Assembly: GCF_900091475.1 (NCBI RefSeq)
Contig: NZ_FMIB01000002.1
Coordinates: forward strand, 992,001-1,056,000
Direction of reading: 5' to 3'
DNA from: Micromonospora chersina
GTDB lineage: Bacteria; Actinomycetota; Actinomycetes; Mycobacteriales; Micromonosporaceae
DNA length: 64,000 nucleotides
The translations under genes were made by a program, and so were the position numbers. Shown piece after piece: positions 50,585-59,544 of the stretch. The notes under the pieces were generated by a model, which saw only the letters and a program-made list of their open reading frames with translations, was not told the origin of the DNA and ran no database searches. How positions within the stretch are numbered: the first letter of the stretch is position 1; each line of letters begins with the position of its first letter.

Positions 50585-50683
50585 GGGGGCGATCTGACCG
50601 GCCCGAACCCGGTCAACCGAGGCAAACCAGGCAGCAAGATCCATGTCGTCTGCGACCGGGCTGGTCTCCCCTTGGCCGTTGGA
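50585..50683 (+). mobile_element. IS5-type transposase fragment
   Basis: The frame reads GGDLTGPNPVNRGKPGSKIH and then VVCDRAGLPLAVG, the DDE-domain stretch of IS5-group transposases (first Asp region, GKPGSKxHV). Sense is lost on both sides. The surrounding 50287-50831 interval has no intact gene and is probably the decayed rest of the element. Confidence 0.65.
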
Positions 50684-50831
50684 CGACAAACGGTTGTAGG
50701 AAGGGCGCGCTTCATCGCTTCCCCAGGTGGCAAGCGCGCTGGACATATCTCCGGGCGCGCGCTGCCGGCGTTATGAACTTCGGTGCAGATTCGAGGCCCA
50801 AGCGTAAGCACCGTCGGTGGAGAATGCCGGC

Positions 50832-51254
50832 GTGCCCACGCCGCTGCTCCTCGCCCGGATCCTGCTGGGGATCCAGGCCCTGATCCTGTCGTCCATCACC
50901 CTGTTGGTGGTGCAGGCCCTGTTCCAGGCGGACCCGGAACTCCGTTCGCCGTGGCAGGATCTGCTACTCGGAGCGGCCACGGTCGGCCCGGCCGCGCTCG
51001 CCATCACCGCGGTGATCCGGCTCGGCGCGCCCCGCCCGTGGAGCTGGACGGCCGCGGTCTCGGCACACCTCGTGGCGCTCACCGGCTATGGCTGGTTCAT
51101 GTTCCAGGCGATGACGGCCGACGTGCCAGAGGGCATGCTCTTCTTCTCGGCTGTGGTCGTCGGAACCCCGCTGGTGCTTCTCTCGGTGGCGGGACTTGTC
51201 CTGCTCTTGGTGCCAGGGTCAGTGAAGCACGGCTTCGGCCGGCGGGCGACGTGA
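50832..51254 (+). CDS. Four-helix membrane protein
   Basis: It has 140 residues from GTG 50832 (GGAG upstream); GTG 50817 is the alternative. Helices: LLLARILLGIQALILSSITL, LLGAATVGPAALAITAVIRL, AAVSAHLVALTGYGWFMFQA and AVVVGTPLVLLSVAGLVLLL. A short basic tail (HGFGRRAT) puts the C-terminus in the cytoplasm. It resembles many small actinomycete membrane proteins without a known role. Confidence 0.7.
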   Translation: MPTPLLLARILLGIQALILSSITLLVVQALFQADPELRSPWQDLLLGAATVGPAALAITAVIRLGAPRPWSWTAAVSAHLVALTGYGWFMFQAMTADVPEGMLFFSAVVVGTPLVLLSVAGLVLLLVPGSVKHGFGRRAT

Positions 51255-51682
51255 AGACGGCTGTCTCATCGACGCCGGCCGAAGGAATCCTGCCTCCAAG
51301 ATCAAGCACCGGACACTCCGGATTACCTGCGCGGCGCTGCTCAAGCACGGCGCGGCGGCCAAATCAGCCAGCTTGGTCGGCGTGCCGCGGTCAGATCGCA
51401 CTCGCGGAACTCCGCACCGTGTGGATCCTCGTCTACATACCGCGTCATGCTCCGCATACTAGGTCCGAGCACGGCCGCATAGGGCGGTCGGTGTGATCAG
51501 GGAAGCCACACGGTGGCGGCGATCAGGACGAGGCTGGCGCGGTAGAGGACGGGCTTTGGCGGTTTCTCCGGGCGACGCTGGTCGTCATCGGTCAATGTCG
51601 GTTGGCCTCTGATGGCCCGATGACTGCCCAGGCGGTCCAGCGACGGCCTGGAGTCGTCATCGGCGGCATGCCATAGGGCATG
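51255..51682. other. Intergenic, nothing secure
   Basis: These 428 bases have short frames only; a minus-strand tail (YRASLVLIAATVWLP) near 51500 might be the end of a lost gene. Confidence 0.35.
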
Positions 51683-52186
51683 TCACTGCCACAGGTCGGC
51701 ATCCTCGTCGCCGGACCGGTCCGTCTCCCCCAGAGATTCATGGAGCCCGCCGACTTCGCGGCCCGTCGGGTTGCAATCTGCGTCCGTCTCGATCAGGTGC
51801 CAGCCAGGGTCGCCCTCGCGCGCGTCCGGGTCCCGGCCCTCGTCGAGGACGCACACTGCGGCGACGACTGCCTCGTACGCTCCGGCTCGCGCGACGAGCA
51901 GCACGTCGTGGGGATCCGCGCCTGCGTCGATCAGCCGCTGGGCGGCCGCCACGTCGCTCAGAGCGCTTGCATCCATCCACGGAGATATCACCTCCCGCCA
52001 CAGGGCGCGCAAAACCATGAACCGAGCCAGCTGCGGAATGTTCTCGCTGATCTCCGACCTAGCCCACTCCTCCGGGTCTTGGGCTCCAAGCTCCTTGAAC
52101 CTCTCCGCCAGCGATACAGCAGAATCGCGGACATCCGGCGGCAGAGTGGCCAGCCACTCGCCCCAGGTAGGCCATGAAAACACCAA
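51683..52186 (-). CDS. Conserved hypothetical protein (WPSW-type)
   Basis: The protein is 167 residues starting (GTG) VFSWPTWGEWLATLPPDVRD, followed by FKELGAQDPEEWARSEISEN, IPQLARFMVLRALW and a C-terminal WHLIETDADCNPTGREVGGL. From memory, the family occurs across Streptomyces and Micromonospora with this motif order. Helical N-terminus, beta C-terminus. Function unknown; no catalytic pattern. The start at 52186 gives the expected N-terminus. Confidence 0.75.
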   Translation of the reverse strand: MVFSWPTWGEWLATLPPDVRDSAVSLAERFKELGAQDPEEWARSEISENIPQLARFMVLRALWREVISPWMDASALSDVAAAQRLIDAGADPHDVLLVARAGAYEAVVAAVCVLDEGRDPDAREGDPGWHLIETDADCNPTGREVGGLHESLGETDRSGDEDADLWQ

Positions 52187-52772
52187 GTGATCATGCCTTC
52201 GCCTCGTCCGCTAGCCAACCCCCAGCGCTCGGTGCGGCGTCTCTCGGCGCCAAGGGAGATGACGCGCCGGAGACCGACCACTTCGGTGTGAAGCAGGACG
52301 CTGCACCCACTCCGACCTGTGAAAACGAGCACTCGCAGGTCGTGCTGGGTGCAGTTGGATGCCCTTCAGTGCCGTTGGACGCGGTTCAACGGCGTTCAGT
52401 GCATCCGTCTGCTCCCAACCTGCTCCCCCCAATCTCGGCAGGAGACCACCGGCAGCTGATCGGGCGGGCACGGTCCCCCATCGCGTAGGCCGGCGCTGGT
52501 CGCCGCCGCCTGCTCCGCACCTTTATCCGCCTATCCGCCATTTCTGGACTCCGCGCCAGGCGTCGCCCGGCCGCCCCGCCTCGCCGAGCGGCGGCCCGGA
52601 CTGTCCATCCCGACTAGGCCGTGCTCCCGCTCGATGACCCGTACCGCCGCCATGGTGCGCGGGTAGTCCGGGCTGTCGCGTCAGACCTCGCCATAGGCGT
52701 TCGCCCGACCCTGGAGTTGCCTCGGTCATGGCGCGTGGTCCGTGGTTGGTGCGGCATCGTTGATCAACCCGG
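52187..52772. other. Decayed interval, possible gene relic
   Basis: On the minus strand near 52560-52690, a short frame reads DSPDYPRTMAAVRVIEREHG and LVGMD. It looks like real protein sequence but is cut by stops and cannot be assigned. The remaining bases show nothing. Confidence 0.3.
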
Positions 52773-53717
52773 TTAGTCCTCGGCGCCGGCGCGGGTGAGC
52801 CGTTGAGCGAGCGCGCGGATGTGGTCCTTGAGTTCGGGTGGGTCGAGGACTTGGAAGTCGATGCCCTTAAGAGCCACGAAGACGGCGATGCTGTCGAGCG
52901 AGTCGCCGCCGGCGTAGAAGAGGCAGCTGTCGGCGTCGCGGGGTTCGAGCCGGCCGGCGGTGGGTGAGGTGTGTTCGGCGACGGCGTCGAGTGGTGCGTG
53001 GAACAGGATGGTCGCCCGGTGCCGGTATGGGGCGGCGGTGAGCGCGTTGGAGACGTACGCGTGCACGCCCTCGGCGGGTTCGGGCCGGGGTGTGAAGCGC
53101 GGGCCGGGCTGGGGGGCGCGGTCGATGCGGTCGACGCGGAAGGTGCGCCAGTCGTCGCGGTCGAGGTCGAAGGCGAGCAGGTACCAGCGCCGGCCGGTGT
53201 GGACGAGGCGGTAGGGCTCGGCGCGGCGGGTGTGTTGCTGGTAGCCGAAGCGGATGCCTTCGTGGGCGCGGCAGGCGGCGGCCAACGTGGTGAGGAGCTC
53301 GGGGTTCACGGTGGGGCCGGGGCCGGTCAGCGGCAGGATGGCCGACTGCATCGCGCCGACGCGGTGGCGTAGCCGGGACGGCAGGACCTGTTCGAGCTTG
53401 GTGAGGGCGCGCAGCGAGGTCTCCTCGATCCCGGTGACTGTGCCGGTGGCGGCGGCGCGCAGGCCGACGGCCACGGCGACGGCCTCGTCGTCGTCGAGTA
53501 GCAGGGGTGGGAGCGCGGCGCCGACGCCGAGCCGGTAGCCGCCGGTGGTGCCGGTGGCGGACTCGACGGGATAGCCGAGGTCGCGGAGCCGGTCGACGTC
53601 ACGGCGCACGGTCCGGGTGGTCACGCCGAGGCGCTCGGCCAACTCGGCGCCGGGCCAGTCGCGGCGGGACTGCAACAGCGACAGCAGCCGCAGCAACCGT
53701 GCCGAGGTCTCCAGCAT
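52773..53717 (-). CDS. WYL-domain transcriptional regulator (YafY/DeoR-like)
   Basis: The protein is 314 residues. The N-terminal winged helix (~1-60) reads LLRLLSLLQSRRDWPGAELA, RLGVTTRTVRRDVDRLRDLG, then YRLGVGAALPPLLLDDDEAV. The WYL domain (~140-230) has the central RRWYLLAFDLDRDDWRTFRV and the WYL-extension C-terminus. WYL proteins sense small ligands or nucleic acid. It is divergent from the NmrA-type gene; the palindrome 53738-53760 lies 20 bases before its start, fitting autoregulation. Confidence 0.9.
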   Translation of the reverse strand: MLETSARLLRLLSLLQSRRDWPGAELAERLGVTTRTVRRDVDRLRDLGYPVESATGTTGGYRLGVGAALPPLLLDDDEAVAVAVGLRAAATGTVTGIEETSLRALTKLEQVLPSRLRHRVGAMQSAILPLTGPGPTVNPELLTTLAAACRAHEGIRFGYQQHTRRAEPYRLVHTGRRWYLLAFDLDRDDWRTFRVDRIDRAPQPGPRFTPRPEPAEGVHAYVSNALTAAPYRHRATILFHAPLDAVAEHTSPTAGRLEPRDADSCLFYAGGDSLDSIAVFVALKGIDFQVLDPPELKDHIRALAQRLTRAGAED

Positions 53718-53737
53718 TCGCGTCCAATCTCCGCAAC

Positions 53738-53760
53738 TTGAGGACCGAACCTGTCCTCAA
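53738..53760. promoter_or_regulatory. Operator palindrome TTGAGGAC-N7-GTCCTCAA
   Basis: A perfect 8-bp inverted repeat lies between the WYL regulator and the NmrA-like gene. The 19 bases TTGAGGACCGAACCTGTCC recur at 55391 before the epoxide hydrolase. It is the likely WYL-protein binding site. Confidence 0.75.
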
Positions 53761-53818
53761 CGATCTCTAGGGTCACTCGTACGGGCTCACCCCGGTACCG
53801 CGAAGCCAAGGAGAACCC

Positions 53819-54652
53819 ATGATCCTCGTCACCGGCGCCACCGGAAACGTCGGCGGCCACGTCCTCGCCCTGCTGGTCGCCAGCGGCCACGACGTGCGCG
53901 CCCTGAGCCGGTCCCCGCAGGCGGCCGCGTGGCCGGCCGAGGTCGGCGTCGTCGCCGGCGACCTGGCCGACCCCGCGGCGCTGGCCGCCGCCCTGGCCGG
54001 CGTGGAGTCGGTCTTCCTGTTCGCGGTGCCGGGCAGCGGGCCCGCCTTCGTCGCCGCCGCCCAGCGGGCCGGGATCCGCCGGGTCGTGCTGCTGTCCTCG
54101 GGCGCAGTCGACGACGAGGCGGAGGTCCAGGACGGGCCGATCGCCGCCTATCACGCCGAGATCGAGCAGGCGCTGCGCGGCTCCGGCCTGGCGTGGACGT
54201 TCCTGCGCCCGGACGTGTTCGCCGCGAACACCCTGATGTGGGCCGGGCAGACGAAGGCCGGTGACGTGATCCGCGGGGCCTACGCCGAGGCGGCGTCCGC
54301 GCCGGTGCACGAGGCGGACATCGCCGCGGTCGCGGTGGCCGCCCTCACCGAGGACGGACACTCCGGCCAGGTCTATCGGCTGACCGGGCCCGAGTCGCTC
54401 ACGCACGCGGAGCAGGCCGCCATCCTCGGCCGGGCGCTCGGCCGGCCGATCCGCTACGAGGAACTACCCGCCGAGACGGTAAGCCAGGAGATGAGCGCCC
54501 ACGTGCCGGCCCCGATCCTGGACGACATCCTGGCCACCTGGGCCGCCGCCGTTGGCCGTACCGCTCCCACCACCGCCGACGTCGAGAAGCTGACCGGTCG
54601 TCCCGCGCGCAGCTACCACGACTGGGCCCACGACCACGCCGCCGCGTTCTGA
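53819..54652 (+). CDS. NmrA-like NAD(P)-binding oxidoreductase
   Basis: The protein is 277 residues. The extended-SDR cofactor loop ILVTGATGNVGGHVLALLV (~2-20) is followed by RALSRSP, VAGDLADPAALAAALAGVES, VVLLSSGAV and AWTFLRPDVFAANTL. This is the arrangement of NmrA/quinone-reductase-2-like proteins, which reduce or sense quinones and electrophiles. It lies 58 bases past the operator and begins a probable operon with the next gene (24-base gap). Confidence 0.88.
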   Translation: MILVTGATGNVGGHVLALLVASGHDVRALSRSPQAAAWPAEVGVVAGDLADPAALAAALAGVESVFLFAVPGSGPAFVAAAQRAGIRRVVLLSSGAVDDEAEVQDGPIAAYHAEIEQALRGSGLAWTFLRPDVFAANTLMWAGQTKAGDVIRGAYAEAASAPVHEADIAAVAVAALTEDGHSGQVYRLTGPESLTHAEQAAILGRALGRPIRYEELPAETVSQEMSAHVPAPILDDILATWAAAVGRTAPTTADVEKLTGRPARSYHDWAHDHAAAF

Positions 54653-54676
54653 CCAGTGTTGAGGAGCAGTCGAGCC

Positions 54677-55312
54677 ATGACCCGCGTCTACCTGGAGAAG
54701 GGCCGTACGAAGATCGTCGCTTGCGCGCTGGACTGGCCCGGCTGGGCGCGCATCGGCACCACCGAGGACCGCGCCGTGGCCGCGCTGACCGCCTACGCCG
54801 ACCGGTACCGGCGCATCACCGCCGATGCCGGGCTGACCTTCGACCCCGGCCCGGTCGAGATCGTCGCCACGGTGACCGGCGTCAACACTACCGACTGGGG
54901 CGCGCCCGGCGTGCCTGTCGCCGAGGACAGCCGGCCCTACAGCGCCGCGGCGGCGCGCCGTAGCGCCGCGATCCTGCGGGCCGCGTGGCGAGCCCTCGAC
55001 GAACTCGCCCAGACCGCACCGCCGACCCTGCGTAAGGGTCCTCGCGGCGGCGGACGCGACCGGGACGAGATCGTCACCCACGTCGTCGACAACGATCGCG
55101 CGTACGCCCGCAAGATTGGCATCCGGCACCGGCCGTTCACGCCCCAGGACCGCATCGCCCTGACCGCGCTTCGCACCGCGATCCTCGATGTCCTGGGCAA
55201 CCCGGCCGACGGTGGGCCGCTCAATGGCGGCGGCTGGCCACCGGCCTACGCCGCCCGCCGCTTCGCCTGGCACACCCTCGACCACGTGTGGGAGATCCAG
55301 GACAAGTCTTGA
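54677..55312 (+). CDS. DinB-like conserved protein
   Basis: The protein is 211 residues from ATG 54677 with GAGGAG upstream. It opens TRVYLEKGRTKIVACALDWP, GWARIGTTEDRAVAALTAYA; the second half contains DEIVTHVVDNDRAYARKIGI and RRFAWHTLDHVWEIQDKS, the His-containing helix pattern of DinB-type bundles (H-x2-D and H-x2-D-H). Probably a metal-bound small-molecule enzyme. Co-transcribed with the NmrA-like gene; a terminator follows. Confidence 0.75.
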   Translation: MTRVYLEKGRTKIVACALDWPGWARIGTTEDRAVAALTAYADRYRRITADAGLTFDPGPVEIVATVTGVNTTDWGAPGVPVAEDSRPYSAAAARRSAAILRAAWRALDELAQTAPPTLRKGPRGGGRDRDEIVTHVVDNDRAYARKIGIRHRPFTPQDRIALTALRTAILDVLGNPADGGPLNGGGWPPAYAARRFAWHTLDHVWEIQDKS

Positions 55313-55324
55313 ACACGCGCCGCG

Positions 55325-55357
55325 AACGAGCCCGCCATGCAGCATGGCGGGCTCGTT
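55325..55357 (+). terminator. Strong terminator after the DinB-like gene
   Basis: A perfect 14-bp stem AACGAGCCCGCCAT / ATGGCGGGCTCGTT with a 5-nt loop is followed by a T-rich stretch. Confidence 0.8.
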
Positions 55358-55390
55358 TCCGTTGTACGATCACACAACAAGGCGGAAGAG

Positions 55391-55413
55391 TTGAGGACCG
55401 AACCTGTCCGCAG
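55391..55413. promoter_or_regulatory. Second copy of the WYL-type operator
   Basis: TTGAGGACCGAACCTGTCC is identical to the site at 53738, including the 7-base spacer. The last four bases (GCAG instead of TCAA) break the palindrome. It ends 19 bases before the epoxide hydrolase start. Confidence 0.7.
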
Positions 55414-55432
55414 TGTGCGGCAGGCTGGACCC

Positions 55433-56578
55433 ATGACAGCGATCAGCGAATTCCGTATCGACATTCCCCAGACCGACCTCGACGACCTGCGCGAGCGTCT
55501 CACCCGCACCCGATGGGGCGGGCAACTGCCGGGCGCGGCGTGGGAGCGCGGCGTGCCAGTCGGCTATCTGCGGGAACTGGCCGAGCACTGGGCCACCACA
55601 TACGACTGGCGCACCCACGAGGCGGAACTCAACGCCCACCCGCAGTACGTCACCGACATCGACGGGCAGCAGTTGCACTTCGTCCACGTGAAAGCTGCCG
55701 AACCCGGCGCATTGCCGCTGCTGCTGGCACACGGATGGCCAGGCTCGATCGTGGAGTTCCTCGATGTCATCGGCCCGCTGACCGACCCACGGGCACACGG
55801 CGGCGATCCGGCCGACGCGTTCGATGTGGTGATCCCGTCGCTGCCCGGATTCGGGTTCTCCGGACCGCTGTCCGGGCCGGGCTGGGACAGCCGGCGGATC
55901 GCGACCGCGTTCGCCGAACTGATGCACCGCCTCGGCTACCAGCGGTACGGCGCGCAGGGCGGCGATTTCGGCGCGTTCGTGGCGCCGGACCTCGGCCGGG
56001 TCGATCCGCAGCACGTGGTCGGCGTGCACGTCAACGCCGCCTCGATGGGCTTCATCCCGTTCGGCGAGCTCAGTGAGGCCGAGCTGGCCGAGCTCACCGA
56101 CGCGGAACGGGCGCGCGTGGCGCGGATGAAGGCGTTCTTGGGTGAGGGCAACGGGTACTTCCAGATCCAGGCGACCCGTCCGCAGACCCTGGCGTACGCA
56201 CTGCTCGACTCGCCGGTCGGGCAACTGGCCTGGATCGTCGAGAAGTTCAAGGAATGGACCCACGGCGACCTGCCCGAGGAGTCGGTCGACCGGGACCGGA
56301 TGCTCACCAACGTCATGCTCTACTGGCTGACCGGCACGGCCGGCTCCGCAGCGAACCTCTACTACGAAAGCATGCACACCCGCAACTGGCCCACACCGAG
56401 CGAGGTACCGACCGGCGTCGCCGTGTTCGCCGAAGACATCGCCATCCGCCGGTACGCCGAGCGCGGCCACACCATCGTGCACTGGTCGGAGTTCGACCGA
56501 GGCGGACACTTCGCCGCCATGGAGGCACCCGACCTGCTCGTGCAGGACATGCGCACCTTCTTCCGCCGCTTCCGCTGA
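55433..56578 (+). CDS. Epoxide hydrolase, alpha/beta-hydrolase with EHN domain
   Basis: The protein is 381 residues. The N-terminal EHN region (~7-110: [22 protein letters not shown]) leads to the oxyanion loop HGWPGS (~100-105), [10 protein letters not shown], the nucleophile Asp in AQGGDFGAF (~178) and the catalytic His in [15 protein letters not shown] (~359). All residues needed for hydrolysis of epoxides through an ester intermediate are present. The operator in front ties it to the WYL regulator, together with the NmrA-like gene. Confidence 0.9.
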   Translation: MTAISEFRIDIPQTDLDDLRERLTRTRWGGQLPGAAWERGVPVGYLRELAEHWATTYDWRTHEAELNAHPQYVTDIDGQQLHFVHVKAAEPGALPLLLAHGWPGSIVEFLDVIGPLTDPRAHGGDPADAFDVVIPSLPGFGFSGPLSGPGWDSRRIATAFAELMHRLGYQRYGAQGGDFGAFVAPDLGRVDPQHVVGVHVNAASMGFIPFGELSEAELAELTDAERARVARMKAFLGEGNGYFQIQATRPQTLAYALLDSPVGQLAWIVEKFKEWTHGDLPEESVDRDRMLTNVMLYWLTGTAGSAANLYYESMHTRNWPTPSEVPTGVAVFAEDIAIRRYAERGHTIVHWSEFDRGGHFAAMEAPDLLVQDMRTFFRRFR

Positions 56579-56792
56579 CCCCCGGGGTGCGTGCGGACGC
56601 GCCCAACAGCCAACCAGCTAAATCAACGGCAACGCTGGTCAGAACCGTCTGGAGTTCAGCCGCAGCGAACGCTACGGGCGGGCCAACGGCCGGCTCGGCG
56701 TGACGTCCCGGCCAGGAAGTCTTCCACTGGACGGCAGCACCGTTGCCACTCAGAGGAGCGGGTACCAGGGCCGCCTACGAAGAACAAGATCA

Positions 56793-56879
56793 CCGGCGGT
56801 TGAGGAAGATCCCGACGACGTCGGTGCGGTGGCGGATCTCATTGTTCAGCCGTTCCTGCGGGTTGTTCGACCGGATCCG
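56793..56879 (-). mobile_element. IS256-family transposase fragment
   Basis: The minus frame reads [27 protein letters not shown], a conserved stretch of mutator transposases ([20 protein letters not shown]). Both ends are missing. The rest of the 56579-57015 gap has no recognised content. Confidence 0.7.
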
Positions 56880-57015
56880 GCGCGTGGGCCATGTGCGGGC
56901 CACCAACAGTGGCGCGCAGCGGGCACAGGCGGAATCAGTGGCTGCGGCTCGGGCAGTCACTATGTCGTCCCAATCCCGCCAGATCACCGGGGCTGGCTCT
57001 TCCTACGGTCGTCGG

Positions 57016-58242
57016 GTGAATGCTCATCCTGCCGACGCAGCCCGGACCCCTCCTCGCATCAGCGGCCTCGTGGTGCTGTTCATGTCGATCGCGGCGGCCC
57101 TGGGGACATCGACCATCTATCCGATGCAGCCAGCAATAGCTCAGGTGGCGGACTCGTTAGGCTCGCCGGTCGCTGCTGTCGGGGTCGCGCTCGCCTGTGG
57201 ACCGACCGGGTACCTGGTCGGCCTCTGCCTGCTCGTCCCGCTCGTTGACCGATACCCGCCTGGGCGGGTCTTCGCAGCCCAGTTCGGGGTTATGGCAGCA
57301 GCGCTCGCGGCGAGCGCCGCCGTGGGCGGCGTGCTGGCGCTGGGCGCGGCGATCGGTGTGGTCGGTGCCTGTTCGGCGGTGGGCGCCGGCCTCAGCTCCG
57401 TCGCCGGCCGTTTGGCTCCGCCGCATCGGCGCGCGACGGTTCTGGGGTTCGTGACCGCTGGCATCTCCGCTGGAATCCTCGCAGGCCGGATCGTTGGCGG
57501 ATGGCTCGCGGATGAGATCGGCTGGCGTCGGATGCTCCTGGTCTTCGCCGCCGCCTCGGCGCTCGTCGCTGTGTGGTGCCTGACGGCGCTCCCCGCCGTG
57601 CGCGGCACAGCGGCCGGCGACTACCTCTCCAGCTTGCGGTCCCTTCCCGGGCTGTTCGTCCGGCACGCGACACTCCGGGTTGCCGCGCTCCGCGGCGCCC
57701 TGTGGTTCTTCGCCTTCTGCGCGGTGTGGGCCGGGCTCGCCGTAGCTCTCTCACAAGCCCCGTACTCTTACCCGGCCGAGCGGATCGGCCTGTATGCCCT
57801 GGCCGGACTTGCGGGCATTCCCGCCACTCAGGTCGCGGGCGCCTGGACAGACCGCGTAGGTAGCCGTCGCGTCATCCTCGCGGGCCTGGTGTCGGCTGGG
57901 CTGGCCGCGGCCGTCATGGGCTTCAGCCTCGCGAACACCGTCGTGGCCCTGATCTGCTTGGCGCTCTTCGACGCCGGCCTGTTCGCCGCTCAGGTGGCCA
58001 ACCAAAGCACGGTCCTCGCCATCGATCCTGCAGCACCGGCAGGGTGCAACAGTGCGTACATGTCGGTGTACTTCGTCGGAGGAAGCCTCGGGACCGCCTT
58101 CGGTGCTGGCTCAGTCGAATGGTTCGGCTGGCCGGCCACCGCGGTGATTACCCTGGCAGCGATCTCGGTTGCCGGGACGATCACGGCGTTCACGCGTCAT
58201 GCGTCCACGGGCCTGGTCCCGGTCGGCCAGCAGGCGAGATGA
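57016..58242 (+). CDS. MFS transporter
   Basis: This 408-residue protein has twelve hydrophobic segments. The first pair is separated by the loop LVDRYPPGRVFAAQFG, a variant of the MFS A-motif; TM4-5 contains AGRLAPPHRRATVLGFVTAG, typical of the multidrug-efflux subgroup, followed by GRIVGGWLADEIGWRRMLL. The second half repeats the loop (AGAWTDRVGSRRVILAG). Probably a proton-coupled efflux pump for drugs or metabolites. Start GTG 57016, as the matching sequence starts there. Confidence 0.85.
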   Translation: MNAHPADAARTPPRISGLVVLFMSIAAALGTSTIYPMQPAIAQVADSLGSPVAAVGVALACGPTGYLVGLCLLVPLVDRYPPGRVFAAQFGVMAAALAASAAVGGVLALGAAIGVVGACSAVGAGLSSVAGRLAPPHRRATVLGFVTAGISAGILAGRIVGGWLADEIGWRRMLLVFAAASALVAVWCLTALPAVRGTAAGDYLSSLRSLPGLFVRHATLRVAALRGALWFFAFCAVWAGLAVALSQAPYSYPAERIGLYALAGLAGIPATQVAGAWTDRVGSRRVILAGLVSAGLAAAVMGFSLANTVVALICLALFDAGLFAAQVANQSTVLAIDPAAPAGCNSAYMSVYFVGGSLGTAFGAGSVEWFGWPATAVITLAAISVAGTITAFTRHASTGLVPVGQQAR

Positions 58243-58272
58243 CGATGGGCACACCGACCTGAGCCACGACAA

Positions 58273-58845
58273 TCACCGGTACCTGCGGCCCACAAGACGA
58301 CAAGCAGCACCGCAGCGTCCACTCGCTTGCGAGTCCGTGAGCCATGGCCGGTTGGCCTCGTGCCCGGTGCGCTGCTGGACCGGACAGCCATCGCGATCGT
58401 GTCCGCGGTCGCTTCCGCCGCCGGCTGGACTGGACCGCCGCCCTCTGCACCGAGGGCGGCGTCCTGGCCGTCGTCGCGATCCGGACACAACGTCGGGTGG
58501 CCCGGTGCGCAACAGGGCGGCGAGGAGGTGCTCGGTGCCGATGTGCTCGGCCCGCTCCTCCAGCGCGACGAGTACCGCCTGCTCCAACACCGCCCGTGCC
58601 TCGCGGTCGAAGCGGAGGCCCGGCGCGGCACCGCTAACGCTCGCGGGCGGCACGGTGCCGGCGGTCCTGCATTCGGTGGCGAGCGGCTCGGCCGTGGGCG
58701 GGGGTGCTGCGGTGGGGGCGTGCCAGAGCGCGGCGGTGTTGCCCGACGGTGCGGGCAACGCCGCCGCCAGGTCCCAGGTCGGCACCGCACTACGCGCCAA
58801 ACCCGCGCCGGTCCTCGCAGCCGCCGGCGCCGCAGCCGCCCTCAC
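58273..58845 (-). CDS. Damaged or divergent Clp-N domain protein
   Basis: The first ~110 residues are Ala/Pro-rich, then FDREARAVLEQAVLVALEER, AEHIGTEHLLAALLRTGPPD is the second half of a Clp-N repeat (GTEHLLxALL). Afterwards the sequence turns Arg/Gly-rich and loses all likeness, as after a frameshift. A plus-strand frame ending at 58918 (LAAAGAAAALTLVAYRRRR) has a membrane-helix look, so the coding strand of 58.7-58.9 kb is uncertain. Compare the intact Clp-N protein at 9702. Confidence 0.4.
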   Translation of the reverse strand: MRAAAAPAAARTGAGLARSAVPTWDLAAALPAPSGNTAALWHAPTAAPPPTAEPLATECRTAGTVPPASVSGAAPGLRFDREARAVLEQAVLVALEERAEHIGTEHLLAALLRTGPPDVVSGSRRRPGRRPRCRGRRSSPAGGGSDRGHDRDGCPVQQRTGHEANRPWLTDSQASGRCGAACRLVGRRYR

Positions 58846-58945
58846 GCTCGTGGCCTACCGACGCCGCCGGATGAGACAGCCAACGGCGCCGGATCGCTTC
58901 GGACGAAGGTGGGCCTGATGGAGGAGCGGTAACGGCCTCCGTCGC

Positions 58946-59290
58946 TCAACCTTCCGTCAACTCGCGCAGCTTTCGACTCCGCTCGACCCGCTCCGGGTGC
59001 AGCTCTTCCTTCAAGACGTGCCGCGGCAGGTTGATGCAGTTCTGACCGGGATTGGCATTGCAGATGGGGCACCCTACGTACGCCGCGCTAAACGGCAACG
59101 GGATGCCCTGGGACAAAGCGGCCATGCCCGTCTTGCGGGCAGCCCGGTACAGCTCCTCGTTGCGGTGGGCGGAGGCAGCATCGGTTATGTATTGCAGGGC
59201 GGACCAGAACCACAGCCCAGCCTCCTCCCTGCTCAGCCCTTTCAGCTTTCGCATTTCCCGGCTCTCGGGGGACTCCTCCGGATGCTCCAT
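58946..59290 (-). CDS. Small zinc-finger protein
   Basis: The protein is 114 residues from ATG 59290. A helical N-terminus (LKGLSREEAGLWFWSALQYI) is followed by a zinc-binding C-terminus: VGCPICNANPGQNCINLPRH and ERVERSRKL, with C-x2-C, a further Cys and His, like the CPxCxAxPGxxC fingers of actinomycete phages and plasmids. Possibly a DNA-binding protein of mobile origin. Function unknown. Confidence 0.65.
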   Translation of the reverse strand: MEHPEESPESREMRKLKGLSREEAGLWFWSALQYITDAASAHRNEELYRAARKTGMAALSQGIPLPFSAAYVGCPICNANPGQNCINLPRHVLKEELHPERVERSRKLRELTEG

Positions 59291-59544
59291 GCGCCGGGTC
59301 CCCCCGCCCTTAGGTCGGCAAAACCTCAGGCCAGGACGACCCCGGGCCAACAGTCGCGGTGTCACGAAGGCCATGAGACGGCGTAGCCGACAGTCGGCCA
59401 GGTCGTACGCTCCGCCGGTGCCAGTGACGCTGCCCTGGGAGATGCCGGGCGGTCCACCGGTCACCGTCAACCTGGTCATCCACGGTCAGAGGAACGTCGC
59501 GATAGATCGGCACACGATGAACCCGCGACACGGCCCGCACGTCC

